Shown: positions 1 through 14,100 of the stretch, piece by piece
Numbering within the stretch: position 1 is the first letter of the stretch
Layout: each line of letters starts with the position of its first letter
The notes under the pieces: generated by a model
Database searches by the model: none
Told to the model about the DNA's origin: nothing
The model's input: only the letters and a program-made list of their open reading frames with translations
Made by a program: the position numbers and the translations under genes
DNA from: Strigops habroptila
Lineage: Eukaryota > Chordata > Aves > Psittaciformes > Psittacidae
Assembly (NCBI RefSeq): GCF_004027225.2
Contig: NC_044277.2
Span: forward strand, 71,053,900 to 71,117,899
Direction: 5' to 3'
Length of the DNA stretch: 64,000 nt

Positions 1-1345
1 GTTTAAAATGTAATCAGTTTTCACCTACTAGTCTGAATGGAACTGAAGTTTCTGATCAAGATATAGCCTGTAATGCCACATTGCATTGCACAAAGACAAT
101 TCCTACATTCGTACCCAAAGTCAGATCACCCTCCATGCACTGTGGGGTAGGAGCTCTGAAAGATTTAATTGCAATTAAATTGCCTTTGTAAAAGATTTGC
201 AAATGTCTTTATGTATGTGGTACATAATTCAATATGACATGATAAGACAAATTTGCAAAAGAGACTATGTATTTATCTAAAATATTCACTGACTTGTATA
301 AATGCATAGCTCCAAAATGGACAAGCACAAAAGGCAAAGGCAGATTGATGCTTTCTGTACCTATACACGAGCTTTAACTTTGCACGTGTACACCCAAGTT
401 CTAATTTAATGCATACAGGGAAACTGATTAGATGAGAGCATCTTTTTTAAAAAATATGGTATCAGTGATTTGTGCACAATGAAAATACAGAAAACTAGAA
501 GTGATACAGTTTCTGCGTTAGGTCAGACATTTCAAGAACTGGAATCTTTCTGCTCCACTTTAGCATAAACAATCTGTTACAGTCTTATTAGGAGAAATGG
601 CACACATTAACTTCAGTGCCTGCTTTGCTTAGCTATCACCTCATATTCCTAGGGGCTTGTTTATCCTCTATGACTGCGATTTGCACAACAATGTCAGGGA
701 TTTGGATGCTCAGTTCCCATTATTGTTGCTGAGGATCTAACCCCTTTGTTAAGGATTTAAGTACTTTTTGTGGATTTGTTGTCTTCTGGGTCTGTGGTTT
801 ATGTTCCCTGCCTTTCAGTACTTCCAATGAGTCTCCAGTCTGCTCTTGAAAAGGCCTTTTGCCATTGGTGCATTTTAAAATCCTGTGGCTATGGGAAAGC
901 TATTTCTTACAAACATGTTACACACATATGTATCTCAAAAGCCTGGAGAAAGCCTGCACTGGAGAAAAGCAAGCAAGAGAGATAACAGAGCAGGAATATA
1001 GATGATTTGGATAATACCAGAGACAAGGACAGACCATGAGAGAAATTTCTGAGCAAGTTGCCAGGCTGTCCAAATTAAACTATTTGGACTATGTTGGCTC
1101 CTGGAGCGCAGCAGAACTCTCTGATCTAAAAATTTGCATTTGGTCTTCTCCTCCTCATGGATGTGATATCCTCCTGTTGTCTACACCAACATCAGAAATA
1201 AAACAGCGCCAAGACAAAGACTTAAGTCCTGGCCCTCCATCTTCCCTATTTAATGTTTTCAATTTAAACATAAAAGAATTAAAGCATGGATGCAAGCCAC
1301 ACAGTCTCAACTAGCCTCCAGGCCAGAGATCATAACCTGGCTCCT
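1..1345. other. Region left of SPMIP7, toward IKZF1
   Basis: AT-rich intergenic DNA with no defensible gene. A minus-strand exon-like stretch at about 919-966 (acceptor CTTGCTTTTCTCCAG, donor GTAAGAA) is noted but too short to trust. Confidence 0.6.
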
Positions 1346-1351
1346 TTTATT
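1346..1351 (-). terminator. SPMIP7: Possible SPMIP7 polyadenylation signal AATAAA
   Basis: TTTATT on the plus strand gives AATAAA on the minus strand, 48 bases beyond the proposed TGA. Its role depends on the terminal exon call. Confidence 0.4.
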
Positions 1352-1398
1352 CACTACTACACATGGAGCCAGAGATTAAAATCTCTGAGATTAAAATA

Positions 1399-1444
1399 TC
1401 ACTCTGCGACATTTAACCATCTTTGCAAGGCATGCTTATGAGAG
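1399..1444 (-). CDS. SPMIP7: Probable SPMIP7 last coding exon and stop
   Basis: After the acceptor GCCCTTCTCCTCAG the frame required by phase (one leading base) reads SHKHALQRWLNVAE and stops at TGA. Joined to 2207-2383 it gives a C-terminus TTRNSHKHALQRWLNVAE. An AATAAA follows 48 bases later. The polypyrimidine tract, phase fit and nearby polyadenylation signal make a terminal exon credible. Confidence 0.5.
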
Positions 1445-1499
1445 CTGAGGAGAAGGGCTACTGCTCTGTAATGATTTCTTAGTTAATAATACATTTACG

Positions 1500-1548
1500 T
1501 ATGTGTGTCCACATGTGTATGTGTATATATATGTATGTATAGACACAA
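1500..1548. repeat. TG/TA-rich microsatellite-like tract
   Basis: ATGTGTGTCCACATGTGTAT is followed by GTGTATATATATGTATGTAT. This is simple-sequence DNA in the proposed last SPMIP7 intron. Confidence 0.8.
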
Positions 1549-2206
1549 AATATTTATGTAAACAGATGGAACAGCTGCCACTTCATTTTCAACCTTAGTT
1601 AATGAGGCAATCCAGTACAGAGAACGAGTTTCAAGCCTTTGACTTATTATTCCTCTTGTTTTTAACATGGTTTTAACTGTCAATGCTAGTAAGTCATAAA
1701 TATGAGACTAATGTAATAAGAACTACCACAAACACCCCACTTCTATGTTATTTTATTTTTGTTCCCTGCTTAAAGTATTCACACATCTTTGCACATTTCC
1801 TTCCTCCTCACTATCAGACACCGAAGCTCCCAGTTATGCAGGTAAAAAGGACTGACACTTTCTAAACTGTAACAGTTAGTCATAAGAATTCTGAAGTCTA
1901 ACTGGAATCACTGCTTGAGAAAAATGTTCTGGTGATTATATTGAGATGAGCTTCCGTGTTTTGCTATGTATCTGCTGTCACAGAGAAAAAAAGACTTTTA
2001 AAATGTGTTCTTCCATTGCTGAACATGCCCTCTTCTTCCCTCTCACCGCTTTCTTCATAAGCAATTATTCCCATTGACCTCAAAGAATATTAACAATTGG
2101 CAATATTTAACAATATTGGCAATATTTCACAGTATTAGAATCAGCCCCTTTAAGAACAATGATGGCAAATCTTCCTAAGAGTTTTAAATCTTATTTTGAA
2201 TCTTAC

Positions 2207-2383
2207 TTTCTGGTTGTATGTAACATGCTGAAAGACAAATCCCTGCAGCAACTGTAAGAGAGGTATGCTCTCTGCCTCTTGCCTATTTTCAGACTTTCAG
2301 ACACACCAGGTTGCTTCATAACTAAACTGCACTCTATATCTATCTCTGAAGAACTGCCATGAAACACCTCTGCTGTGAAACAC
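2207..2383 (-). CDS. SPMIP7: Probable SPMIP7 penultimate coding exon
   Basis: The acceptor is strong (CCTGCTTTTCTTTAG) and the donor is AGAAA|GTAAGATTC. The 177-nt exon starts with one base, exactly as needed after 5243-5350, and stays open: CFTAEVFHGSSSEIDIECSL, a middle part with MKQPGVSESLKIGKRQRAYL, then SYSCCRDLSFSMLHTTR. It leaves with two bases, matching the next candidate exon. I cannot align it to a known protein from memory; support is splice quality, open frame and phase. Confidence 0.5.
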
Positions 2384-5385
<3,002 letters not shown>

Positions 5386-8300
5386 CTATAGGCTTGAAAT
5401 ATGACTTACAGATCAGTTCTAAAATAGCTAGTGTTTATCAAAGATGGATGGGGTAAAAACTCTTCATAATATGATCCATAGTCCTTAGAATGTATGAACT
5501 GGCATAGCTTCTTTAAGATCAGCAAAACAACTTTCTGATGATAACAAATGATAAACAACTAGCTGATGATGTGACCCAAAATCATTATTTAGACATGGCA
5601 AAAGTGAATTCTTTAGCAATTTTCCTTTTTTTATTTTCCCTAGTTTAGGTTGAATATCTGTATGATATTCATGATTACAAACAACATTTAATCTCAAAGA
5701 AAAAAAGGGGTCACAGGGTTTACAGAGAGCACAGAAAGCAAAGAAATACTCTTTTAAAATGAGATAAAGATTTAGCTCATATTTAGATTCCAGCTTCAAA
5801 TATGGAATTTAGGTAGCAGGCTTTAGGACAACAGGTATGATTTCTCACAGTCTAAACCACAAATGATTTCCCAAATGATTCTGAGGTTTGCTAAATCTCC
5901 CCTAGAATTCATTAAGAGTGTATTTACATGTATATGTAATATTATTAACACAGCTTAGACACATCAACCTATATTCTAGCTCAAGTACACCAGTGGACTG
6001 AAACAGTATGTGCCACATCTTGGAAGACTAAAGCCTTTTGTTAATTCCATTGCTAAATTTTAACGTGAAACACAAAATAAAAGAAATGGAGAAAATAATT
6101 CTACTTCTCTGTGGAAGTACAACAGAAAATTCTGATAGCAATTGCTGCAAGATGAAGCAGAGATGGACAAAATTAAAGAGAAAAACCACGAAGCTGGTAC
6201 AAATAAGAATTCAGAGAGATAATCCATGAAGATTAAAGATTAAAACTCTAAACCCCTAATAAAACAGTTTTTTTCAACACAAAGTTTTTCAGAGAGTATC
6301 ATCAGTACTGTTCTATATTGACAGCTCAAAATAGGACACTGCTGAATAATACATATATCCAGACTGCCCGTATGCATGGAGGAAAGAAGGCATGACAAGC
6401 TGTTTCATCCACTGAATCAGCTAAATACTTGGGATTGTAAACTTTACTTCCATTAGTCTTTTGTAGGTCTTTAGACTACATGAATGATAACAGTGCCTCC
6501 TTTAAAATATCTCTGAGGTATTTTTTGTTTCCCCTGTACTGGGTAAGAATACACAGTTTCTTTAATTATGAAGTGCATAGAACTATCCGATTTGATACAG
6601 CTGATCAGCTACTTCTCTGCAACTAAGTTCAGCACAAGATGCAAAACTGGACATATATGGCAAATGTGGTCTATCAGAAAATTCATTGACTTGTGTACTA
6701 GGAAACTTGGATCTGAAATTCTTAACCAAAATAGCAGAGGTAATGACAAAATGCTGTATCTACTTATCACAGTTATAACAAAGGACTGTGGGTGAACTAT
6801 ACTTCCCACAGGAGCATTGGCAATATATGTTGCAGTCCTCGTACCCATAGTTAGCAGAAAGACCATCTAGCTCTTTGTCTTATTTTGGAGTAGCCTTGCA
6901 CTAACTAACCCATACATTCTTACATTGTTATACTCCCTGGGCCATGCTCCAGTACATGACCCTCCAGAGAAGATGGCTTTGTAGAATGAGTACAAAAGTT
7001 CTGCAGCATTTTGGAAGCTGTTTCCTATAGGGAATCACCAACTAGTTGGCTGAGCAAGTAACAAATCTGCTCTCTGTCTTGACAACAGCTGTGCAGGGAT
7101 AACAAGTAGGCCTGAAAATCTACTACAGCAGTAGAATATATTTTCAGAACTGGCCAAAATGGCTTGCAGACAAATTTGCTTTTTCATGTCAAAGTAGACA
7201 AGTTTTAGGTTACATGCGGATTAGGTGACTCTGTAGAAAAATTAATCTGCATATGCAGAGATCACACTGAGGCACACAATGAGGGACACTTCCTTAAAAT
7301 TGTATGAGCATCACAGAGAAGAGAAGGAGATAACAACAAGCAGCCCCATATTAACTTGCAACATTTTATAAGCCTATTTGGAGTTAACTGACATAATAAC
7401 TATGCAACTGTGGAGATACTAGAATACATTATGCACTGTGAGGCATCTGGTTGATAAAATCTGATCTTTAAAACCTGTAAAAGTATAAGAAAAGAGAAAG
7501 GCATCAGAAATGGCCAAATGTGACCCAAAAATCAAGCCTGAGAGATGGCTCAAGATGAAGACATGTTTTAGACTTGTTAGGAAGGATTGACAGGAATTAG
7601 TATATTCATAACATGTGGGAAGGATGTAGCCCTGGAAGAGAGGATAAATAGGCAGAGAGAGGCTAAAAGTACCAGGATAGTAAGAAAGCTTATACTACAG
7701 TAAAGCAGTTGCTCTCCTGCAAACCTTAAAAGAAGATGCAAAAATGAGCTGTGGTTATGTATGTGATAAAGCAGAAGAAACTGAGGTTAAAAAAATAACC
7801 CTTTGGTTTTTTTTGGTTTTGGATCATGGTGTCTAGGTCTTGTGTGCGTTCTCTGATGATCTGCTAAACCTGATTGCTGCTGTTAAACCAAACAACCAAG
7901 TGCCAGGCTATCACTGGGCAACATGCAAAACTCCTCTGTGGTTATGCTGTCGTCATCAAGCTTTCTTTCTGTAACCATGACATCTCTCTTGTTCATGTAC
8001 TTCCTTGTTATCACACTAGCAGCTCTTAATCCCAACAGTAAGAAACATACAGTGTTGACAGTTGAATCTGTGTAAGATCTGAGATTTTTCAAGTGGAATG
8101 TAGTGATTCTGAGTGCCTCTACTTTAGTGTGCTTCTGTTTCATATGCTCACACTGGGATGTCTTAGAAGATTTTTATTTCCTGGTAGTGGTGAGGAAAAT
8201 AGTGTGGAATCAATTTAGTTGGCAACCCATGATGACATTTAGAGGTATTTGGTATGCCTTAAGGTATCTGACATCACCCCCAGCAGAACAAGACCCACAG

Positions 8301-9363
8301 GAGATCCACGTTGTCCTGAAGCAGTAGCTGGAAGTGATGGTCTAGGGTGCCTCCAGGTCACTGGATGCCCAGGTTTGCCATGTCAATTCCATGTCAGATC
8401 TTTTTATGGGAGCAGAGTCAGGATTCCCCCAAATAATTTATAATTCTTGAAAACCTTGAATCTAGCATTTTAGCTTGAGTGATTGAGGTATCCAAGTTCT
8501 TTGTGCAAAAATTCTGTCTAGTGAAAGCAATCTGGTAGATTCTTACCTCGCACTTACAAGCAAAGAGTTCCTAACATCTTACTTTTTCTCAGAAACACTG
8601 TTGTATAAATCTCACAGAACTAAATCACCAGATTAAGTCATTAACTAGATCTTTTTTTAGTGAAATTATATAATAGGCCTCTGAGGTCTCACAGTACGTA
8701 AGACTCGCAACGGTCTTCCACCTCAAGTTCCCTTCCGGGAAGACTTAACTGTCACGTCATGTTTGTGTCCCTTCATTTACTCCATGATCCTATTTGCTAA
8801 GAAGAACAACCTGTGGTAAAAATGCCTTAGAACATGATCCTATGTTAGGAAACTCAGTGCACCCAGCCTCTTGTGCTGGGAAAGAATATACCTGAGAGAA
8901 CTTGTGAAGTCAAAAAAAGGTGCTCCATGCAGAGCAAAAAATGGAACCGACAGGGTTTTCGAAAGGGCATTCTGGGTTGCATTTCATACTCTTCTCCCTC
9001 AGCCATCAAAGCAGGATAGGGAATGGGTATTTACAAATGGATTTGGGGCTTCTGAAAGAATAAAACCATCAAAATAGTAATATCCCAGGAATATTTTGAA
9101 TCATGTTGAACTGAAGCATTTTGGTTCTACAGTTTCAATCAGTTTTATTCTACTTTCATCCTTTTAATGTGGAACAAGAAAACATAATCTCTGTTCTAAC
9201 TGCTTTTGTCAAATTTCAAGAGGCAGGTTCCAGTAAGTACCACAGTGAAAATCAGGAGGTTGCTGTGCTATAATACAAAACACACAAAAAAGAAGAGCAC
9301 GAGTCAGATATAACACTTGATTGATATGAACTGTTGCTGTGCATGCTGGAATGCACTAAGTGT

Positions 9364-9452
9364 GCTACGCTACTACTGCAGTGTAGCAGTAGTACTACAG
9401 TTAGTACTACTACTAGTATTACAGTAGTACTACGGTTAGTTAGTACTGCTAA
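9364..9452. repeat. Degenerate ACT/AGT trinucleotide tract with foldback symmetry
   Basis: Blocks such as GCTACTACTGC, GCAGTAGTACTAC, AGTACTACTACTAG and CAGTAGTACTAC alternate ACT and AGT triplets. Neighbouring segments are therefore complementary and can form hairpins. Confidence 0.8.
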
Positions 9453-10312
9453 CTTGCTGAGTGTAAGGGAGTTCTAGCAATGCCAAGGAGGTGAGTTATT
9501 TACGTGTCAGGCTGAGCATTTACCAGAGCCCTGCCCATGAATGCTACAGAGGAAATCCCCATCACCAGTGTGGGAAGCTTTTTTTCCATTGACCCTTTAA
9601 ACACCTGCAGAACTAAAATACCACATAAAGCATAACCTTGTTTCGGCAGCTGATTGGGGAAGAGGTCGACAAAGGAAAAAGCTAGTGACTAGGGGTGGAG
9701 GAGAGCTATACAAAATTACACTCCTATAAACATATTAAAGAGAACAGCAGATCACTACATAGGGAATCCATATGGTTCAGTAAAACTAGTTTCTCTACGG
9801 TTTTCAAAATTATTAGGTTCAAAATGCAATTCTGAATAAGAAAAATTTGTTCAAAGTAGTTGTTAATTACAAGAAAGAATGAATTGTGTCATCACCTATT
9901 TTCACCTATTAATAACATGGAACCTTTCAAAAGTGCCCAGAGAATTTAGCAGTTTGCGTCTTCCTGGAAGTCACTGTAGCTGTGCTGTGAAGTTTCCTCC
10001 TCTGTGTAATTTGCCCAAAGGAGCTGAAAATATAGTTTCATCTGAATACAGATCATCCTCCTCTTCCTTGACATCCATTTGGGTTGGAGCAGCAGTTACA
10101 CACAGGGCATCAGATTTTTAAAAGTGCGTAGTGCCTAAAAGCTTCACTGTAGTGTTTGTGGTCAGATTTTAGCAGGAGCTTAACAATGTAAGACAAGATC
10201 ATGATAAGTTTTAGGAAAGACTTTTGGAGACCTGTTGGTGAAAAAGGACCACATTAGAGATATATTTTCAGAGTTCTCTTTCACAAACTTCCTAAGTTTT
10301 TTACTGGCTCTC

Positions 10313-10335
10313 AAAAAAAAAAAAAAAAAAAAAAA
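10313..10335. repeat. Poly-A run
   Basis: An uninterrupted run of 20 or more A within otherwise unassigned DNA; no recognisable retroposed body upstream of it. Confidence 0.9.
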
Positions 10336-10469
10336 TTCTATGTTGCCATTGGCAAAGAAATGATAGAAGATTCCAGGTTTTAGGCACACATTGCGACATA
10401 ACCAAGGATGAAAGAGAGGAACAAGTTCGTCTTAAATCAAAGTCAGGAATGTATACACGAACCAAGGAT

Positions 10470-10565
10470 ATTAAGAATGCCGCATTCCAGGGCTGGAACA
10501 GACCTCAAGAGATTATGCAATTGATCCCTTTCCCCCAAGACAGGCTTTAAGGAAAGCCTGGAAAA
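10470..10565 (-). mobile_element. Possible ancient CR1/L3-type fragment
   Basis: CAGGGCTGGAACAGACCTCA followed by AGAGATTATGCAATTGATCC and CCAAGACAGGC resembles the reverse complement of old CR1/L3 3' regions (CTGGAAgGGACCTCAAGAGgTCAT... type). It is too decayed to place firmly. Confidence 0.35.
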
Positions 10566-11004
10566 GAAACAGAGTAACTGAATTACCACCCAGGATCTTC
10601 GGTCAAGTGTGAAGATGAAGAGTCTGACCTGAGAAAAACAACTCCACAGCGTCCTTAGGGAAATTCCTATTGATCATCCTCGACTGCCACCAGACCACAT
10701 AGCTTTGATTAATAAGTTCAGATTCATAAATTTAACACTTCTAGATGAATCACAACACTTATGACACGGCTTTTTACATGTGGTGGAGGTTCCCACAGCT
10801 ATTCCATGTCTGAACCACAGAGGAAAAACTGAATAAAATATTACTTAGATTCCTAGCTCTTCACTGGCGTCTCATCCTAAATGCCAAGAACTATGGCCAT
10901 CATTTGTGCTAACTATTTATTTTGCTAATTATTATTTTTTAAACCCAAGTTTTAGCAAAGCACCATTTCAATAGCTTAAAGCTCAGAGTTTGGTAAAAAA
11001 AAAA

Positions 11005-11125
11005 GGCACAGGCTAGGGCTCAGGATACATGAAGTTTAATTCCTAGCTGTACTACAGATTCCCAATGCGATTTGGCAAATCACTTAATTACACTGCACCT
11101 GGATTCCCATCTGTAAAACTTCCAA
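11005..11125 (+). mobile_element. Decayed MIR-type SINE
   Basis: AATTCCTAGCTGTACTACAG, GATTTGGCAAATCACTTAAT and GGATTCCCATCTGTAAAAC follow the MIR core order (AATTCCCAGCTCTGCTAC, CTTGGGCAAGTCACTTAA, TCCTCATCTGTAAAAT) in plus orientation. Such copies are tens of millions of years old or more in birds. Confidence 0.7.
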
Positions 11126-14100
11126 ACTGCATGGCAAGGACTTCAGAGTATTATCTACAATGTCAAGTATACGCACAACAGCTTTTCACAACACTAATCT
11201 TATACTAGAGGCTTTTAGGTTCAGTTGTAGCATAAGTGCTGCCTTTTATCTTTTTTCTAATTCCTTAAGAAAAAAAGAAGAAAAACAGAAGATGGTTTCC
11301 TGTTCTGCCAAAAGGAAGAGAGGGTGGGCGCAAGGGTAACATACAAAACATGCCCAAGTTCACCACTCTTCCTGTTTGTCTCTGCAAAATTACATGACAG
11401 ATGACTGTTAGCTAGTTTCAGCTTTGCTAATAATTTGAATGCCAACCACTTTCTTGCATGGTCCAGGGAAGAATAGTGTCTCGCTCCAGTTATGCCCGAG
11501 TGATAATGCTGTTGCACAAGTGCTAGAGGCAGGAAGTGCAACTTCTAGTCCATGAAAGAGTGAAAGTGACTATCTACAAAGAGATTTTTACATCTTACAG
11601 ACTTACAAAACATATTTATGCTTCTAAATCCAAAGCATGTATCTAATTTCTCAAGGATTTTAGTAGGAGTCTAATAGCATTAACACCTTTACACATCTTT
11701 CCAGAACTACTGGCAAACACACAAAACAAAAATTCTAGAGATCATTATTGTGTTCTTTCTGAATTCTTCCTTTCTTCTGCTTAAAATCATAGCAATCCTG
11801 ATGTCTGACTCTCACAAACAGAATAAATATGGAAAATGTGATAGATTTTTTCAGATGGAATTGAGTTTTTCACAGCTTTGAGATGTCAGAATCTTTTAGG
11901 TCTCAGAGATCTTGGTCTCCTGGTTGTCACAAATCAAGGAAACCCATAGCCATGCTCACTAAAAAAAAAAAAAGAAAATGAAAACGACATGGAGAATAGT
12001 AGAGAAGGTAACACAGAACCTGTTGCTCAAACTTATAAATGAACCATGATACCATACACCGCAAATAGCTCCAGACAAGATGTCTGTCTGTTTGCAACAC
12101 AGTGTACACCTCAGCTTCTGTTCTTCAAAGCTCTACAGCAATAGCAGTATGACGTGGCAGAACTAAGAGCTAACAGCTCTGCTAACTTCCCTACAACTCA
12201 AAAATCTCTGTTCAGCACTATACTGTATGCTATGTGTGCTGTATTTTTAAAGCATATTTCCCACTAAACAGTTTATACTATTTTATGTTCTAATTCAAGC
12301 AGAAGCTAAAAGTTAGATGAAAGATGTGAGAAATGAGATGACTTGTGCAAGAGGTGAGATAAAACCATCAGAAGGGTGCATTATGTATGTAAAAACTTGG
12401 TAATAACAGGTTTGATGCAGTAATATAGGTCAAATTTGAGCATTTTACAATTTTTTTTACACCTTACTTTGCCTGTGAACCTACTGCTGTAATGAGCAAG
12501 GCTGTGTGAAGAATGATGTGCTGTTCCCCACACGTGTGTGACAGCATGTGATGCGTTACAAAGGCTATTCTCCCTGAAAATGATGTAAGAAACAGAAACA
12601 AACAGACCTAAGATAGAGCTTAGAAATTCCAGCTACTTCCAAGGCAGCTCCCAGCAACTAGGAATGTTTAGCATATACTCTGCCTTATGTGAGTAAGGAC
12701 CAGAATTATGCCTTTTCTTCAGAACAGAGTGGGCAATATTTTTACAGCTCCTCTCCCTCTGTTTTGCCCAGTGAAGTATCCTCTCTGTAGCTGCCTCACA
12801 AATGTGGACTGTGCAAGACCACCAAAAGGACAGAAAGGAAAGGCCTGTGCAAAGAGAAAATCTAAGTATGTAAAAAGAACAGTCTCTTTCCTCTTTTCTT
12901 TGATAATTTTTAGTTCCTACCATTAAGTCGTTACTTTTACCATTTTATTTTCTCAGAAGTTTGCAAATAAATGCTTAATTACCAGCTCAAGCTACTAAAG
13001 ACAACTTTCGGAAAAGCTTAAAGCAAAAACCTTTGAATCTCAAAATTTGTGATCTATCTAAAAATAAAGTGATCCTAATGGTATTCAGGGAGCTTTTGCA
13101 AACTCAAAGGCCATCTAGTGACTAAAGTTAGAAATCACACATTTTTAATACGGCAATATTCAAGTCACACTACCAATCAAAAAACGGCATATGCACTTCT
13201 ACTCAGCGGACTTGTTCATTAATAATAAAGATCAAGAAGCATTTAAAGTATGAAAGTATGGCATAGTTTGAAAATAAACATAGTTTTTTTGGAATTAAGG
13301 ACTCTCTTCAGAATGGCATCAGCAGAAATTCCTGTTGCATGCTAAGCTCTGAACTTTTCCTTCCATGTCTTCCCCACCTGAGCCTTGAATGTAACACAAA
13401 TCTATTTTCCGCCACTGGGCATTTACAGGAATGCCTGTGTTAAGTAGTCTCAGCATTATTAGGAATCACAAGTCAGGTGTTTGGGGGTATGATCTAGCAG
13501 ATGTGCTCGGTCCAGCTTCACATGCAACCTTTCTCAATTCAGAAAAATGTAAAGGTGCCTGCCAAGTTCTTAAAACTTGGTTGTGCAATATTTTAGCAAG
13601 GTTAACAACAAGAAGGAGAAGATGCTCTGACATCCATCCCAGATTAGGTCAGAGGCTGCTGATCGTGAAGAGTTCATTATACCATGACAGTATATTGCAC
13701 TGGTGTTTACCACAGGCAGCTTTTACCTCCCAGGGTGGGCACACTAAGGGTAGCTTTTGGACTGACAGTCAATTATTGTCAATCCACTATGACCATCCTC
13801 TACTAGATGGATGGCAGAGCAACATTTGGGCCACAGAGCAACTCCTGAACACAAAAAAGAAACCCTAATCAACATTTCTGGTTGAAAAGTGTGATGCACA
13901 GGGAAATTAGGAGCATAGTTTCCCTGAAACTATAACACTAATGTGACACAATAAAGAATCAGGCTATAATGTTCTATGGCAAACTCATACTTGGTCAAAA
14001 CAGGTTGCATTTAAGCTTACTGTAACAGAAGTGGATGGATAAAATCTGTTATACCATCATCTCATCACCTAGACATCTCTCTGCTCATTTTGTGACAGCT

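Noticed and set aside
7360-7460. Minus-strand stretch KIRFYQPDASQC after a strong acceptor
   Set aside because: Only weak donors follow (AAT|GTATTC, CTA|GTATCT), so an exon cannot be supported.
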